Shown here: positions 8,107 to 18,623 of the stretch, piece after piece
How the letters are laid out: each line of letters starts with the position of its first letter
How positions within the stretch are numbered: the first letter of the stretch is position 1
Assembly (NCBI RefSeq): GCF_044793635.1
Contig: NZ_CP084992.1
Location: forward strand, 1,674,001 to 1,738,000
Length of the DNA: 64,000 nucleotides
Direction: 5' to 3'
Source of the DNA: Virgibacillus_F necropolis_A
GTDB lineage: Bacteria > Bacillota > Bacilli > Bacillales > Amphibacillaceae
The notes under the pieces: generated by a model
Told to the model about the DNA's origin: nothing
Seen by the model: only the letters and a program-made list of their open reading frames with translations
The model's database searches: none
Program-made: the position numbers and the translations under genes

Positions 8107-11100
8107 TTATTTAGAAGTATCCCAGTTACCTTCTTTTACTTCAAGAAGAACAGTTTTTCCATCGCGGTCGATTGTAAGTTCTTGAGAGCTTACATAGTAA
8201 CCATCGATGTATGCTGCTACTTTATAAGAACCATTTGCAAGTTCGAATTCATTTCCATTTTCATCAGTATGAACAATGTTACCAGCTTCATCAAATACAA
8301 CAACTTTTGATTTTTGGTCATTTGATGAACCTTCTAAAACAGTATTAACTGTTACAGGGTAAGTAGCTTCTGTTTCACTCATTACAATCTTAGTTTTGAA
8401 GTCTTCATTATCCTCTAATGATACTCCTAAAGTTTGTGTATTGTACCCTTCTTCCTCAACAACTATGCTGTATTCGCCTACAGAAAGATTATCGAATAAG
8501 TGTTGTGAGTCAGTAGAAACTTGGTAAGCACCTGCTTCAATGTTTACATCTTCCGAACGGTCTGCCCAAGCATCGTAAATTGTAATTGTGTTGGCATTTA
8601 GATCTTTGTTAGCTCCATCTACAACAGATACATCGATTTGTGCTGCAGCTTCTTCAAGGCCTAGATGATGATTTTCAACTTTATCTTTGTTGTTCAAAGT
8701 AAGTTGTTCAACATATGTTTTGTATTCTGCAGTTCCACCGTTAGAATCAGAATCAACTGCATTATCACGAACAACTACTGTGAAAATTCCTGGCCATAAA
8801 TCTACACCAGCTTCATATTCAGCAGCAGTAGCTGTATCAACCAAATTTCCGTTTTGGTAGAATGATACAGTTGCGTCACTAACCGCACTTAATGAATCGT
8901 TGTTACGCACTAGACCTTGGACACTAGCATATTTAGTTGGGATAACTAAATCCAAACTATTAGATTTAACTACAGCTTCTTTACCTTCAGATACCGAAAC
9001 TGTGCTTTCTCCAGACTTATATCCAGGTTTATAAATTTCAACAGTATATTTACCAGGTACAAGCCCACCAAATTCACCTGCGGTTGCAGTTTCAGTTGTA
9101 GCATCTTTAGTGATCTCATCAACATTGACTACTTCTCTTGCGACCTCTTTACCATTCGAATCTTTTAAAACTACGACAGTTTTATCAACAGTTTCATCAG
9201 AAGCTTCACCTGGATTAGTGATATTTACAGCTTCAGCAATTCCTGTAATAGAACCACCTAGTACCGCTTCATATTGTTCACCTTTCACCAACTTAACAGG
9301 TTTGTCTTCACCTTCGGTGTCAACATATTTAGAAACATCGGCATCAGTTACAGTAAATGAGTATTCTTTAGCAACTACATAATCTCCTGCAACAACTACA
9401 GTATAATCACCAGCTGTAAGGTTTTTGTTAAAGTTGAATTTAACGTCACCATTTACTGAAGTTAAGTCTGAGCTTCCCGCTACAACTGCACCATCTGAAT
9501 TGTGAACAGTAGCAAATAAATTAGTTTTATTAATTGTTTTTGATACTGGTGCACCTAGATAGAAATCAACATCTGCACCAAGTGCTAATTCAATGTTTTG
9601 ACCAGTAAGATTTTTTCCTTCTTCGACCGAAAGAGATTTAGTTGTTACAGTGTCTAGTCCAGCTCCACCAGTATATGTTGCTGATAGGTTATAATCGTCA
9701 GAAGTTAATTTTAAATCTTCAAATGTATAATTACCATTCGACTCTGTCTTTACAGTTTGACCTGCTAGTTCAACGATTGCATTCTCAACAGGGTCACCAT
9801 CTCTTGTAATTTTACCGCTGATATCTATTTTCTTAATTTCAGTAAGTTCTGTAGCACCCAGCTCAGTGATTTGACGATTGTCATTTACTGTGAACTCTAC
9901 AGATTCACTATGATAACCAGTTTTATCGATTGATAATCTGTATTTACCACCGAACTCAATGAAGTTACCAGGAGTAATTCCTTTGTCCGATTGGTCAATA
10001 GAATAAGAACCATCTGCCTCAACGTTTTCAGAATGGATAGTAACCCACTCGCCAAGATCTTCACTATATGCTTGGAATGAAACAGTAGATCCAGACACGT
10101 CTTCACCAGTTACTTTATTGACAATTTCACCAGAAATAGCAATATCTTCTTGGGAGATTTCTGTGAAGTTTTCTGTAATTACTGATGATACTTTATCATT
10201 AGTCACACGAACTTTTTCTGTTTGTGATTCGTAAGAAGGTTTTGTGATATTGATTTCATAGAACTTATCAGTATCAAGATTTTTCACTTGATAGAAACCT
10301 TGTGCATTAGTAGTGTACTCTTTACCATCAACAGTAACTGTTGCACCAGCAACACCGACATCTTCACCTTCATCATTTTTTTCAAGTACAAACCCAGCGA
10401 TTGAAGTTTCTTCATCAACTACAGCTACTTTAGTAGTTTTAGAGATTGACTCATCACCTAGGTAAGCTTTTACAGTTACTTCATACGTTCCAACCTCTAG
10501 TACATCTGATGAAAATGAGAATGAACCATCTTCATTTAAATCAGCTGCTTTTTCTTCTCCGTCAATTGTAACGGTAACGCGATCTGCTCCAGATACTTCA
10601 CCAGTTACATCAATTGTGTAATCTGCATTAGCAACAGCATTTACACTGTCAATTGCGAATCCTGGAATTCCTTCGTCTGGTTTTGGCAACATATTACCAA
10701 ATTTGTAATCAGTGTTAGCTAATAACCATGCGAAATCTCCACGTTTAATTGGATCATTTGGTCCGAATGTGTTTGCATCTTGACCAGAAATTAATCCGTT
10801 AGCGTATAGAGTTTGAATTGCAGGTTGGTACCAAGCTCCATCTTTTAAATCAGTGAATGGAAGGTCTGCTTCTTCACCAGGGATGTTATAAGCCTCTACA
10901 ACTAGTTGTGCAAATTGAGCACGTGTCATTTGATTATTAACACCGAATGTACCGTCATTTAATCCAACGATATGTCCAGCTTCGTAAAGAGCGTTAATTG
11001 AGTTTGTATACCAAACATCTTCCTTAACATCCGGGAAGTCAGTACTAGGTGCATTAGTATCTAGTTCAAGAATCTTTGAAACCATAACTGATGCTTCAGC

Positions 11101-11328
11101 ACGTGTTACAAGATTCCCCATTTTAAACTCTCCATCTGTGTAACCTGTTACAACTTCTGCTTCAGCTAAATCATTAATCACATTAAAGTAACCATGATCT
11201 GTTGGTACATCAGGAAAAGTTTGTTCTTGTTCTGCAGCAAAACTAGCTGTAGGTGCTACAGCTGATGCTACCATTGCAGCAGTTGCTGTTGTAGCAAATA
11301 GCTTACGACTTGTCTTCGACTTTGCCAT
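8107..11328 (-). CDS. Probable major S-layer protein (SLH plus carboxypeptidase-regulatory-like repeats)
   Basis: A 1073-residue exported protein. The signal peptide spans 1-32 (KTSRK, hydrophobic core, cleavage after ASFA). Three SLH domains fill about 37-210 with VTRAEAS, MTRAQFA and IKRGDFA motifs. The rest is acidic and beta-rich, with several CarboxypepD_reg-like domains of the form ISGKITRDGDPVENAIVELAG ending in a GNYTFEDL-type block, and no enzyme motif or cysteine-rich part. A perfect AAGGAGG, a long AT-rich leader (about 600 nt before the next gene) and a strong terminator suggest heavy expression, so I infer the main S-layer subunit. Secretion through SecA2/SlaP and anchoring to the CsaB-pyruvylated polymer are inferred from the locus. 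Confidence 0.85.
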   Translation of the reverse strand: MAKSKTSRKLFATTATAAMVASAVAPTASFAAEQEQTFPDVPTDHGYFNVINDLAEAEVVTGYTDGEFKMGNLVTRAEASVMVSKILELDTNAPSTDFPDVKEDVWYTNSINALYEAGHIVGLNDGTFGVNNQMTRAQFAQLVVEAYNIPGEEADLPFTDLKDGAWYQPAIQTLYANGLISGQDANTFGPNDPIKRGDFAWLLANTDYKFGNMLPKPDEGIPGFAIDSVNAVANADYTIDVTGEVSGADRVTVTIDGEEKAADLNEDGSFSFSSDVLEVGTYEVTVKAYLGDESISKTTKVAVVDEETSIAGFVLEKNDEGEDVGVAGATVTVDGKEYTTNAQGFYQVKNLDTDKFYEINITKPSYESQTEKVRVTNDKVSSVITENFTEISQEDIAISGEIVNKVTGEDVSGSTVSFQAYSEDLGEWVTIHSENVEADGSYSIDQSDKGITPGNFIEFGGKYRLSIDKTGYHSESVEFTVNDNRQITELGATELTEIKKIDISGKITRDGDPVENAIVELAGQTVKTESNGNYTFEDLKLTSDDYNLSATYTGGAGLDTVTTKSLSVEEGKNLTGQNIELALGADVDFYLGAPVSKTINKTNLFATVHNSDGAVVAGSSDLTSVNGDVKFNFNKNLTAGDYTVVVAGDYVVAKEYSFTVTDADVSKYVDTEGEDKPVKLVKGEQYEAVLGGSITGIAEAVNITNPGEASDETVDKTVVVLKDSNGKEVAREVVNVDEITKDATTETATAGEFGGLVPGKYTVEIYKPGYKSGESTVSVSEGKEAVVKSNSLDLVIPTKYASVQGLVRNNDSLSAVSDATVSFYQNGNLVDTATAAEYEAGVDLWPGIFTVVVRDNAVDSDSNGGTAEYKTYVEQLTLNNKDKVENHHLGLEEAAAQIDVSVVDGANKDLNANTITIYDAWADRSEDVNIEAGAYQVSTDSQHLFDNLSVGEYSIVVEEEGYNTQTLGVSLEDNEDFKTKIVMSETEATYPVTVNTVLEGSSNDQKSKVVVFDEAGNIVHTDENGNEFELANGSYKVAAYIDGYYVSSQELTIDRDGKTVLLEVKEGNWDTSK

Positions 11329-11908
11329 TGAATAATTCCTCCTTGTGACTCTTACTATTTTTTTATTATTCTTAGAAACTATTTTCTACATTTTCACTTC
11401 TATGTATTATAGATTCCAAGAATAATAATATAAATCAAGCAAAAAATGATTAATATAGTTCTTTTTACGCTTGATTACTATCAACTCTAGGTTTAATTAC
11501 TTACTACAAGAATATAACACCAAAATTAGCAAAATTCAACAACTATGGTAAATTTTTTACGATTATTTTACAAACTGTAATATTACTGGAAAACCTAGGT
11601 AATTTATATATCGACAAGTTGTGCTGATTGTTTAACTTTTTTTGAAATAGTTTTTGATGTGGATCATAGTCTTTTTCACTTATAAAATGTTTTACATAAA
11701 GTAATTTACAGATTAATAGAGAAAATTCTTGGTTGTATATAAATGTTGCAAAAATATTTCAATCATATATCAAATACTCTCTATAAATTTTCAACGCTTT
11801 TTTGAATGTAGTCGAAAAGAATCACAAACATCAATTTTTTATTTTAATCAAACCATTGTCTTGAATCCTTCTTTTGCACCATTCCTTTTATGTAAGTAAT
11901 TAAAAAAA
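11329..11908. other. Long AT-rich leader region of the S-layer gene
   Basis: About 580 nt with no coding potential. It carries the ribosome binding site AAGGAGG at the 8107-11328 gene and at least one promoter-like pair on the minus strand. S-layer genes of Bacillaceae often have long leaders with more than one promoter; here that is inference. Confidence 0.5.
11511..11539 (-). promoter_or_regulatory. Candidate sigma-A promoter of the S-layer gene
   Basis: Minus strand: TTGAAT (11539-11534), 17-nt spacer, TATATT (11516-11511). This would give a leader of about 180 nt. A perfect TATAAT without a good -35 box also occurs nearer the gene (about 11409). Confidence 0.35.
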
Positions 11909-11943
11909 TCGGGCTGTCATAAATTTGACAGCCCGATTTTTTT
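11906..11943 (-). terminator. Rho-independent terminator of the subtilase gene
   Basis: Stem AAATCGGGCTGTCA/TGACAGCCCGATTT flanked by A and T runs on both sides; it lies directly after the stop of the minus-strand protease gene. Confidence 0.88.
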
Positions 11944-11946
11944 ACC

Positions 11947-13593
11947 CTAATATTCTTTTAAAGTTTTTGACAAAATCACTGAAAACTCAGCCCTACTTAT
12001 ATTTTGTTCGGGTTTAAATCTATTATCTGGATATCCACTAAGTATATTTGAATTAAATAATGCATTTACCTCATTGAAATAATATTTTCCTTTTTTCACA
12101 TCATCAAACGCCTGTTCTTCTGATAGTGGTATATCAAATGCTTTCTGAACCATAACAGCCACATCACCACGGCTTATGAATGACTTCGGCCTGAACGTAT
12201 CATCAGGATATCCGGTAATTATTTGTTCATTGGTTGCGGAAACAATAAAGCCAGACCCAAAATACTCTTTTTTAACATCACTATATATCGAATCCCGTTG
12301 AGTACCGTTTAAGTTTAAGATTGTTCCAATCATCGTTACGGCTTCTTCTCTTGTAATTGAATTAGCTGGTCTAAATGTTCCATCCTGATAGCCGCTAACA
12401 TACTCTTTTTTTGCCAAGGACTGTACTGAGTCTGAATACCATACGTCTGGCTTAGTATCACTAAAATATAGCGCTGGCGACTGAACTAGTCCATATCCGT
12501 AATCCGGATCCTTTCCTTCTCTTCCTAAATCAATAACATTTTCCGAAACCTTAGCTTTAATTTGATTAGTATTCATGTATGGATAAGCTTGTTTATATAA
12601 TGCAAACACACCTGCAACATACGGAGCAGCCATTGAAGTGCCACTTAAATTATTATAATCATTTTCACCAGAACCTAATAAAACATAGGTGCTATAAATG
12701 TTTTCTCCTGGTGCTGTATAGGAAAGTGATGACCCACCATACGAAAAACTAGATTTTTTTAAATCCCTTCCAATTGACCCTACACCGATAACATCTGGGT
12801 ACCTTGCAGGATACATAATATCCTTTCCAACCTGACCTAATCCGGTTTCATCATTACCTGATGCAGCTACTATTAAAAGGCCAGCATCGTCCGCAGATTC
12901 AATTGCAAGTTTTAATGCTATTGTTGAATGTGGTGAGGTAAGACTTAAATTCACGATATCTAAATCATGTTCAACTGCCCACTCAATACCAGCGATAATA
13001 TCTGTTTGTCTACCTTTTCCATATTGGTTTAATGCTTTGATTGCGTAGATGTTTACGTTTGGAGCCACTCCGACAGTACCAATCATATTATTTTTGGCAG
13101 CTATAATTCCTGCTACATGTGTACCATGTCCGTTTAAATCTTGAAAGTTGGGTTCTTCTTCAACAAAGCTTTCCCCGCCAACAACATTCAAATCTGGGTG
13201 TTTACCATTTATTCCTGTATCAATGATACCGACTTTTATTCCTTTCCCAGTTAAACCAAGTTTTTTTGTACCTGTAGTAATAGTTTCCTTATATCCCCAG
13301 TCAACTACTTCACTCTCTGTAGTTACTACATAATCGTTTTCAACCCATCGAACGCCAGATATTTCTTTTATCTGTTGTAGTCTATTACTTGGGATAGTAA
13401 TAGAGACAGCATTAATAGAATCCATGATGTGATGTAATTCATATGGTATACCCTTTAAATCCTGTAGATTAATAGCTTCTTCATATCCTACAATTATTCG
13501 CTTGTTATTTGCTTCTTCAGCAGTAATGACAATACCGGTGCCCAATAACAAAATCAGAAAGCTAGATACACATATTACTAATTTCGCTTTCAT
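11947..13593 (-). CDS. SLH-anchored subtilisin-like serine protease (S8)
   Basis: A 548-residue exported protease. Signal peptide about 1-25. An I9-type propeptide spans about 31-92. The S8 catalytic domain (about 105-365) has the triad Asp125 (GIIDTGINGKHPDL), His156 (NGHGTHVAGI) and Ser320 (SGTSMAAPYVAG), with Asn247 for the oxyanion hole. Three SLH domains close it (about 380-548; SITREEAVT, ISRGDVAVM, ISRAEFSVI). ATG is preceded by AAGGGGGGA. The wall-bound position suggests processing of surface or S-layer proteins, a role only inferred. All catalytic residues are present. Confidence 0.92.
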   Translation of the reverse strand: MKAKLVICVSSFLILLLGTGIVITAEEANNKRIIVGYEEAINLQDLKGIPYELHHIMDSINAVSITIPSNRLQQIKEISGVRWVENDYVVTTESEVVDWGYKETITTGTKKLGLTGKGIKVGIIDTGINGKHPDLNVVGGESFVEEEPNFQDLNGHGTHVAGIIAAKNNMIGTVGVAPNVNIYAIKALNQYGKGRQTDIIAGIEWAVEHDLDIVNLSLTSPHSTIALKLAIESADDAGLLIVAASGNDETGLGQVGKDIMYPARYPDVIGVGSIGRDLKKSSFSYGGSSLSYTAPGENIYSTYVLLGSGENDYNNLSGTSMAAPYVAGVFALYKQAYPYMNTNQIKAKVSENVIDLGREGKDPDYGYGLVQSPALYFSDTKPDVWYSDSVQSLAKKEYVSGYQDGTFRPANSITREEAVTMIGTILNLNGTQRDSIYSDVKKEYFGSGFIVSATNEQIITGYPDDTFRPKSFISRGDVAVMVQKAFDIPLSEEQAFDDVKKGKYYFNEVNALFNSNILSGYPDNRFKPEQNISRAEFSVILSKTLKEY

Positions 13594-13612
13594 TTAAAAA
13601 GTCCCCCCTTAG

Positions 13613-13643
13613 TAAAAAGAAGCGAACATAAAATGCCCGCTTC
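13613..13643 (-). terminator. Rho-independent terminator of the amidase gene
   Basis: Minus strand hairpin GAAGCGGGCAT/ATGTTCGCTTC followed by five T, 22 nt after the amidase stop codon. Confidence 0.75.
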
Positions 13644-13664
13644 CTCCCCGATAATTTATTTAAT

Positions 13665-15059
13665 TTATCTTTCCTGCCATTTATAATAATCCATGACTCC
13701 CTGATAAATTGCTTTGGCAGCTAAATCTTTATATCGATCTGATTTCAACTTACTTGCATCCTCATCATTCGTTATAAATGCTAGTTCAACTAATGAAGAA
13801 ACTAAAGGTGTATCATTAACTACTCGAAAGTCTTTTTCATCTATTCCTCTATCAGAAGTATTAAGCGCATCGACTAAACGTTTCTGAATAAATTTCGCTA
13901 AATGACAGCTATCTATTGTACGTGCATTGAATGGTCCTCCATTATCTCTTGTACAACCATCAAATGCAGCGCTTGAGAAAAATGTTTCAGTTCCATTCGC
14001 ACCTGAGTCATAAAATGCATTACCGTGAATGCTAACAAACGTGTCAGCATTATGGTTAACTGCGTAATCAACTCGTGGATTCAAGTCAATAAAAGTATCA
14101 GTCGTTCTAGTCATAACAACTCGAATACCTGCATTATCAAAGTAATTTTTGACCCGTTTTGCAACATCCAGATTGAGTTCTTTTTCAATTATGCCGTTTC
14201 CACTAGCACCCGGGTCACTTCCTCCGTGTCCTGGATCGATTGCGACTGTGAGAGGTTTAATGTATTCGCCGTGTACATACCCAGCAATGCTACCATTCTC
14301 AACATAATACCATTTACCAGATTTTTTGGTTGCTGTGACAACATCATTTTTATCCAGGCTGCCAATATCTTTGCCACCTGGGCTTTTACGGACATTTAAT
14401 CCAATTTCTGGTTTAACAATTCGTTTAACTGGCGATATCGATACTTCATCAACCTTAAACGCCGGGTTAAGTGCACGAGCTACAAATAACGAATAATGCT
14501 CCCTCGTTATGGGTTGCTCTGGTCGATATTTACCATTACCTGTTCCTGCAGTGATACCAGCTGCAATTAACATTTTAACTTCTTCCGCATAAAACGCATC
14601 AGAATCTACGTCTATGAATTGATAATTACTTTTCGCAGATAAATCAAAAGCCTCCGCTATTATTACAGCCATTTCCCCACGAGTCATTGAATTATCTGGT
14701 CTAAATTCACCTTCTGGATATCCTGCAATTATTCCCATTTGGTGCGTAGACTCAATGTGTCCTGCCCCAAACGAATCTGGATCAACATCCGTAAAGGAAG
14801 AAGATCCGTGAATCTCTTTTAAATCAAGTGCCTCTCCAATCATAAATACAGCTTCTTCTCTTGTAACATCTCGATCTGGTTTAAAGTATCCATCAGGATA
14901 ACCCGAAATAATACCTTCATTAATCAAAAAGTTGATTTCTTTGGCGTACTTGTCACGAATATCTGGCATAGATTCCGCTGAGACTTTGATTGCAGGTGAT
15001 AAAATGATACCTCCAATAAACAAAAATACTAAAATAAAAGCTAATTTCTTCTTACCCAT
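13665..15059 (-). CDS. SLH-anchored N-acetylmuramoyl-L-alanine amidase
   Basis: A 464-residue exported autolysin. Signal peptide about 1-28 (KKK start, cleavage near VSAES). Three N-terminal SLH domains (about 30-200; VTREEAVFM, MTRGEMAVI, ITREHYSLF), one bacterial SH3 domain (about 215-265, with GLNVRKSPGG), then an Amidase_3 zinc hydrolase domain (about 268-462). Zinc-ligand and catalytic motifs are visible: AIDPGHGGSDPGA, the Glu in EKELNLDVAK, FVSIHGNAF and VELAFITNDEDA. It cleaves the bond between muramic acid and the stem peptide. A 410-nt divergent region separates it from the glucosaminidase gene, so the two autolysins face away from each other. Confidence 0.92.
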   Translation of the reverse strand: MGKKKLAFILVFLFIGGIILSPAIKVSAESMPDIRDKYAKEINFLINEGIISGYPDGYFKPDRDVTREEAVFMIGEALDLKEIHGSSSFTDVDPDSFGAGHIESTHQMGIIAGYPEGEFRPDNSMTRGEMAVIIAEAFDLSAKSNYQFIDVDSDAFYAEEVKMLIAAGITAGTGNGKYRPEQPITREHYSLFVARALNPAFKVDEVSISPVKRIVKPEIGLNVRKSPGGKDIGSLDKNDVVTATKKSGKWYYVENGSIAGYVHGEYIKPLTVAIDPGHGGSDPGASGNGIIEKELNLDVAKRVKNYFDNAGIRVVMTRTTDTFIDLNPRVDYAVNHNADTFVSIHGNAFYDSGANGTETFFSSAAFDGCTRDNGGPFNARTIDSCHLAKFIQKRLVDALNTSDRGIDEKDFRVVNDTPLVSSLVELAFITNDEDASKLKSDRYKDLAAKAIYQGVMDYYKWQER

Positions 15060-15468
15060 CCCTATTCCCCTTTGTTATGTATTAACCATGCTAGTTTGAA
15101 CTACAATCTAAAATTCTATCGTTATGTTTTATAAAGATATTTAACTTCAACTCTATTACTATATCGCAACCGCTATGATTCTACAAAACATACCACAATC
15201 TCCACTATTTTTGAATAGGTATAATTTCATAATATTCGACAACCAACAAGGCTTTACTGCCGTTTTTACATAAAAAATACAATATAGTTAAGTAGAATGA
15301 TTATTTTTTTATGTAAAATAGACTATATTTTTGTCAAATAGTTTGGTAAATTAATAGATATCATTCTACCTTATATGACGTAATAATCCTACTTTATTCT
15401 ATAAACTGTTCATCTTTCCACTCGGATCACCGAGAATCTGCATAATACATAGGAGGAATACATTTAAA
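15060..15468. other. Divergent intergenic region between two autolysin genes
   Basis: 409 nt, AT-rich, no gene. It must hold promoters for both directions, but none stands out: TTGTCA at 15334 on the plus strand has only a poor -10 partner. A small CTCGG-ATCAC-CGAG palindrome at 15421-15434 lies in the leader of the plus-strand gene. Confidence 0.5.
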
Positions 15469-17799
15469 ATGAAAAGAATTTCCACAGTTGTTATTGCTTT
15501 AGTTTTAGTTTTGTCCATTTTCACCCCCAAGAATGTTCAGGCTGCTGATGACATTACGGGGCACTATTTTGAAAATAGCATGCGAACATTAATTAAGATG
15601 GATATAATGAGCGGATATGATGATGGAACGTACAGGCCGGATAGACTAGTAACACGTGCAGAATTTACTACATTTTTGGTTCGAGCATTAGACCTTTCTT
15701 CAACTTCTTCAACTAGTCCATTTACCGACGTTAAAAAAGGAGATTGGTACTTTTGGTCAGTAATGTCAGCTACAAGCTCTGGTCTAATAGGTGGTTATCC
15801 TGATAACTCGTTTCGACCTAATAACAAGATTTCCAGACAAGAAATGGCTGCAATGATTATTCGTGCTTTAGATTATAAAGGAATAAGTGCGGGGCAAGCA
15901 CCATTGGAATTTGCTGATAATTCAAAAATAAATCCTATGTTCCGAGGCGCAATTCAACAGTTATTATATCTCGATGTTATTGCTGGCAAGAAAAGCGGGG
16001 ATAATGTTTACTTTGCTCCCTTAGACAGTACTACACGAGGTGAAACATCTGCAATCTTACTTCGGATGCTAAATGTTATTGAGAATCCTCAAGAATTTGT
16101 TAATTACACAAATTACACAATTGATTTTCAAAATATGATTAGTAAGCAAGTGAGTGCTAATCCAAAAGTTGACGGGGCTGGAATATATCGAGCAAGTAGA
16201 GATCTTGTAGCTTACTATTTAAATCCAAATAACTTTTCAAGGGGAACTAGTTCTTATTTACAATTTTTATCACTTTCTCAATCTACTGGTTTAAAGGTAC
16301 AGGAACTTAATGAGAAAGTTCTTGCAGGGAAAGGTATTTTAGAAGGCCATGCCGATGCATTTATAGAGGCAGGTCAACGATATGGCATTAATGAAGTTTA
16401 CTTGATTTCCCATGCACTACACGAAACTGGAAATGGCACTTCAAAGCTGGCAACAGGTATAAAAGTTAATGGGAAAATGACATACAACATGTTTGGTGTT
16501 GGTGCCAGAGATGAGTGTCCCAATACATGCGGAGCACAACGAGCTTATGATGAGGGTTGGTTCACGCCAAGGGCAGCAATTATTGGTGGAGCTAAATTTA
16601 TTGGGAAAAATTATGTAAATGCTGGACAAGACACACTGTACAAAATGCGTTGGAATCCATACGGGCTACAAAAAGAAGGTTATGCAACGCATCAATATGC
16701 TACTCATGTAAGCTGGGCAGTCCTACAGACTAATAGTATTCAAAAGATATATAATCTTTTAGACACGTACGTTCTTAAGTTCGATGTACCAACATTTAAC
16801 GATCAGCCAGGTCCAACAGAAAGACCTACAGGTGTTGATCAATACTATGTAGATCGTAGACTTGAAGGGGAAAAAGGTAAAACCACCGCAACTATTGGTC
16901 TTAACTTCAGAACTGGACCAACTACTAATTTTGGCGTAATTAAGAAATTACCATTTGGCACAGAAGTAACTCTTATTGGTGAAAACGGTGGCTGGTATAA
17001 AATGAAGGTAGATGGGCAAAAAGGTTGGGCATCTGGTAAATACATTTCGCTACAAAATGTTACTAAAGCAAACATAGCTAGTATAAATGATGCGACTGCA
17101 AACCAAGAAAAGCCTAAAGAAATAGAAGAAACAACTGATATTGAAATTGATGCTAAAGCTGTCGTTGAAGATCAAAATAAAGAAACTACTCCTTCAACTC
17201 AGGAAGAACAAGAAGCTAAATCAGAAGATCCATTATTAGAAGAAGATGATGAAAAAGAAAATAACGAAACAGAATCTTCATTAGATACTAAAGTAGAAAA
17301 CAAAAACTCTGATAAGAAGAAAGAAAGTAAGGAAATTCAAATTGACTTCACCAAACATGAAGGTATTATGGGAGAAGTTAATATCGATGAGGTTACTTTA
17401 AGAAATGAACCAATTACTAATGACAGTTCTTCTATCCTAAAGACGTTACAAGCTAATACAATCGTAGAGGTTTTAGATGAAAAAGATGGTTGGTACTTAG
17501 TAAAAATCGATGAGGAACAAGGTTGGGTATTAAGTGAAACAATCACTGTATTAAATGTCTTAAAACCTGATACTACTGATAAGCCTTTCGTAATTAAAGC
17601 TGAAGCTAGTACAGAAAGTGAAACTATCGGACATATTGCAGAAAATGACCTCATAATCCTGGCATTGAACAATGAGGGAAAACTTATTAATACCGACGGA
17701 TGGTATAAAATAGTTTTAAAAGACACGAATCAAGCTTGGGTAAGGTCAACAAATATTAAAACTAAACTACCTGAGCTTCCATTATTAACTATTCAATAA
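15469..17799 (+). CDS. SLH-anchored endo-beta-N-acetylglucosaminidase with three SH3 domains
   Basis: A 776-residue exported autolysin. Signal peptide 1-25 (cleavage after VQA). Three SLH domains (about 27-205; VTRAEFTTF, ISRQEMAAM and TTRGETSAI). A GH73 glucosaminidase domain (about 285-430) has the catalytic Glu in SHALHETGNGTS and the family block TYNMFGVGARD. SH3_3 domains follow at about 465-530, 628-690 and 695-770, with a very acidic D/E/K/N linker at about 545-625. It hydrolyses the GlcNAc-MurNAc backbone like LytD. RBS AGGAGG. Two cysteines (DECPNTCG) inside the catalytic domain are unusual for such an exported enzyme and could form a disulfide. Confidence 0.9.
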   Translation: MKRISTVVIALVLVLSIFTPKNVQAADDITGHYFENSMRTLIKMDIMSGYDDGTYRPDRLVTRAEFTTFLVRALDLSSTSSTSPFTDVKKGDWYFWSVMSATSSGLIGGYPDNSFRPNNKISRQEMAAMIIRALDYKGISAGQAPLEFADNSKINPMFRGAIQQLLYLDVIAGKKSGDNVYFAPLDSTTRGETSAILLRMLNVIENPQEFVNYTNYTIDFQNMISKQVSANPKVDGAGIYRASRDLVAYYLNPNNFSRGTSSYLQFLSLSQSTGLKVQELNEKVLAGKGILEGHADAFIEAGQRYGINEVYLISHALHETGNGTSKLATGIKVNGKMTYNMFGVGARDECPNTCGAQRAYDEGWFTPRAAIIGGAKFIGKNYVNAGQDTLYKMRWNPYGLQKEGYATHQYATHVSWAVLQTNSIQKIYNLLDTYVLKFDVPTFNDQPGPTERPTGVDQYYVDRRLEGEKGKTTATIGLNFRTGPTTNFGVIKKLPFGTEVTLIGENGGWYKMKVDGQKGWASGKYISLQNVTKANIASINDATANQEKPKEIEETTDIEIDAKAVVEDQNKETTPSTQEEQEAKSEDPLLEEDDEKENNETESSLDTKVENKNSDKKKESKEIQIDFTKHEGIMGEVNIDEVTLRNEPITNDSSSILKTLQANTIVEVLDEKDGWYLVKIDEEQGWVLSETITVLNVLKPDTTDKPFVIKAEASTESETIGHIAENDLIILALNNEGKLINTDGWYKIVLKDTNQAWVRSTNIKTKLPELPLLTIQ

Positions 17800-17811
17800 G
17801 ACAGTTTTTTT

Positions 17812-17843
17812 GGAAGGGAACATCTACTTGTTTCCTTCCTTTT
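17812..17843 (+). terminator. Rho-independent terminator of the glucosaminidase gene
   Basis: Stem GGAAGGGAA/TTTCCTTCC followed by TTTT, just after the stop codon and before the next operon. Confidence 0.78.
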
Positions 17844-17891
17844 ATGTTATATTATTTAAAGTATTATGCGTAAAAGGAGTACGATTAATTA

Positions 17892-18623
17892 ATGAAACAG
17901 GTAACGATAATGGGGGTACCATTTTTACATACGGATCAAGAAAGTTTTGTATCGCTGTTAAATCAACATATTCAACAACGAGACAAAACATTTGTCGTAA
18001 CAGCAAATCCGGAAATCGTGATGAAAGCCAATGAAAATCATAATTTTATGGATCTTGTTCATCGTGCAACCTATGTTGTTGCTGATGGTATTGGCGTTGT
18101 TAAAGCGGCTCAATTATTAAATAGACCATTGCCAGGACGCGTTACAGGGTATGATACGATGGTCCAATTACTAGAAATAGCAAATAAAAAACAATATAGT
18201 GTATTTTTGTTAGGTGCACAAAATGAAACATTAAATAAAGCCACAGATAACATTGCGAATGACTATCCTGGTGTAAATATCGTTGGCTCACATGATGGCT
18301 TTTTTGACTGGGAAAACAATGACATTGCAAAAAACATAGCAGAATTAAAACCTGATATTACATTTGTGGCATTAGGAGTACCTAGACAAGAAAAATGGAT
18401 CTCTGAAAACTGGTCCAAATTTAATCAAGGAGTGTTCATTGGGGTTGGAGGTAGTTTTGATGTGGTTGCTGGAACTGTTCAGCGTGCACCTATCTTTTGG
18501 CAAAAAGTAAATTTAGAGTGGTTGTACCGTATTGCAAAACAACCTAGTAGATGGAAGCGCGCATTAGCTCTTCCCCGTTTTGCCATTCAAATAATAAAAC
18601 AGAAAGTCAAGGGATCTTCATGA
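17892..18623 (+). CDS. WecG/TagA/CpsF family glycosyltransferase
   Basis: 243 residues, GT26 family, cytoplasmic and membrane-associated. Family blocks are visible: VTANPEIVMKA, VADGIGVVKAAQLL, RVTGYD (catalytic Asp region), FLLGA and the VALGVPRQEKWI block. TagA adds ManNAc from UDP-ManNAc to undecaprenyl-PP-GlcNAc to make the linkage unit of wall polymers. The two TagO-type genes in this window could supply the acceptor. AAAGGAG precedes the ATG. First gene of an apparent operon with a MOP flippase (ATGA overlap), a DUF5693 protein and csaB; a role in the secondary wall polymer that holds the S-layer is inferred from this. Confidence 0.87.
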   Translation: MKQVTIMGVPFLHTDQESFVSLLNQHIQQRDKTFVVTANPEIVMKANENHNFMDLVHRATYVVADGIGVVKAAQLLNRPLPGRVTGYDTMVQLLEIANKKQYSVFLLGAQNETLNKATDNIANDYPGVNIVGSHDGFFDWENNDIAKNIAELKPDITFVALGVPRQEKWISENWSKFNQGVFIGVGGSFDVVAGTVQRAPIFWQKVNLEWLYRIAKQPSRWKRALALPRFAIQIIKQKVKGSS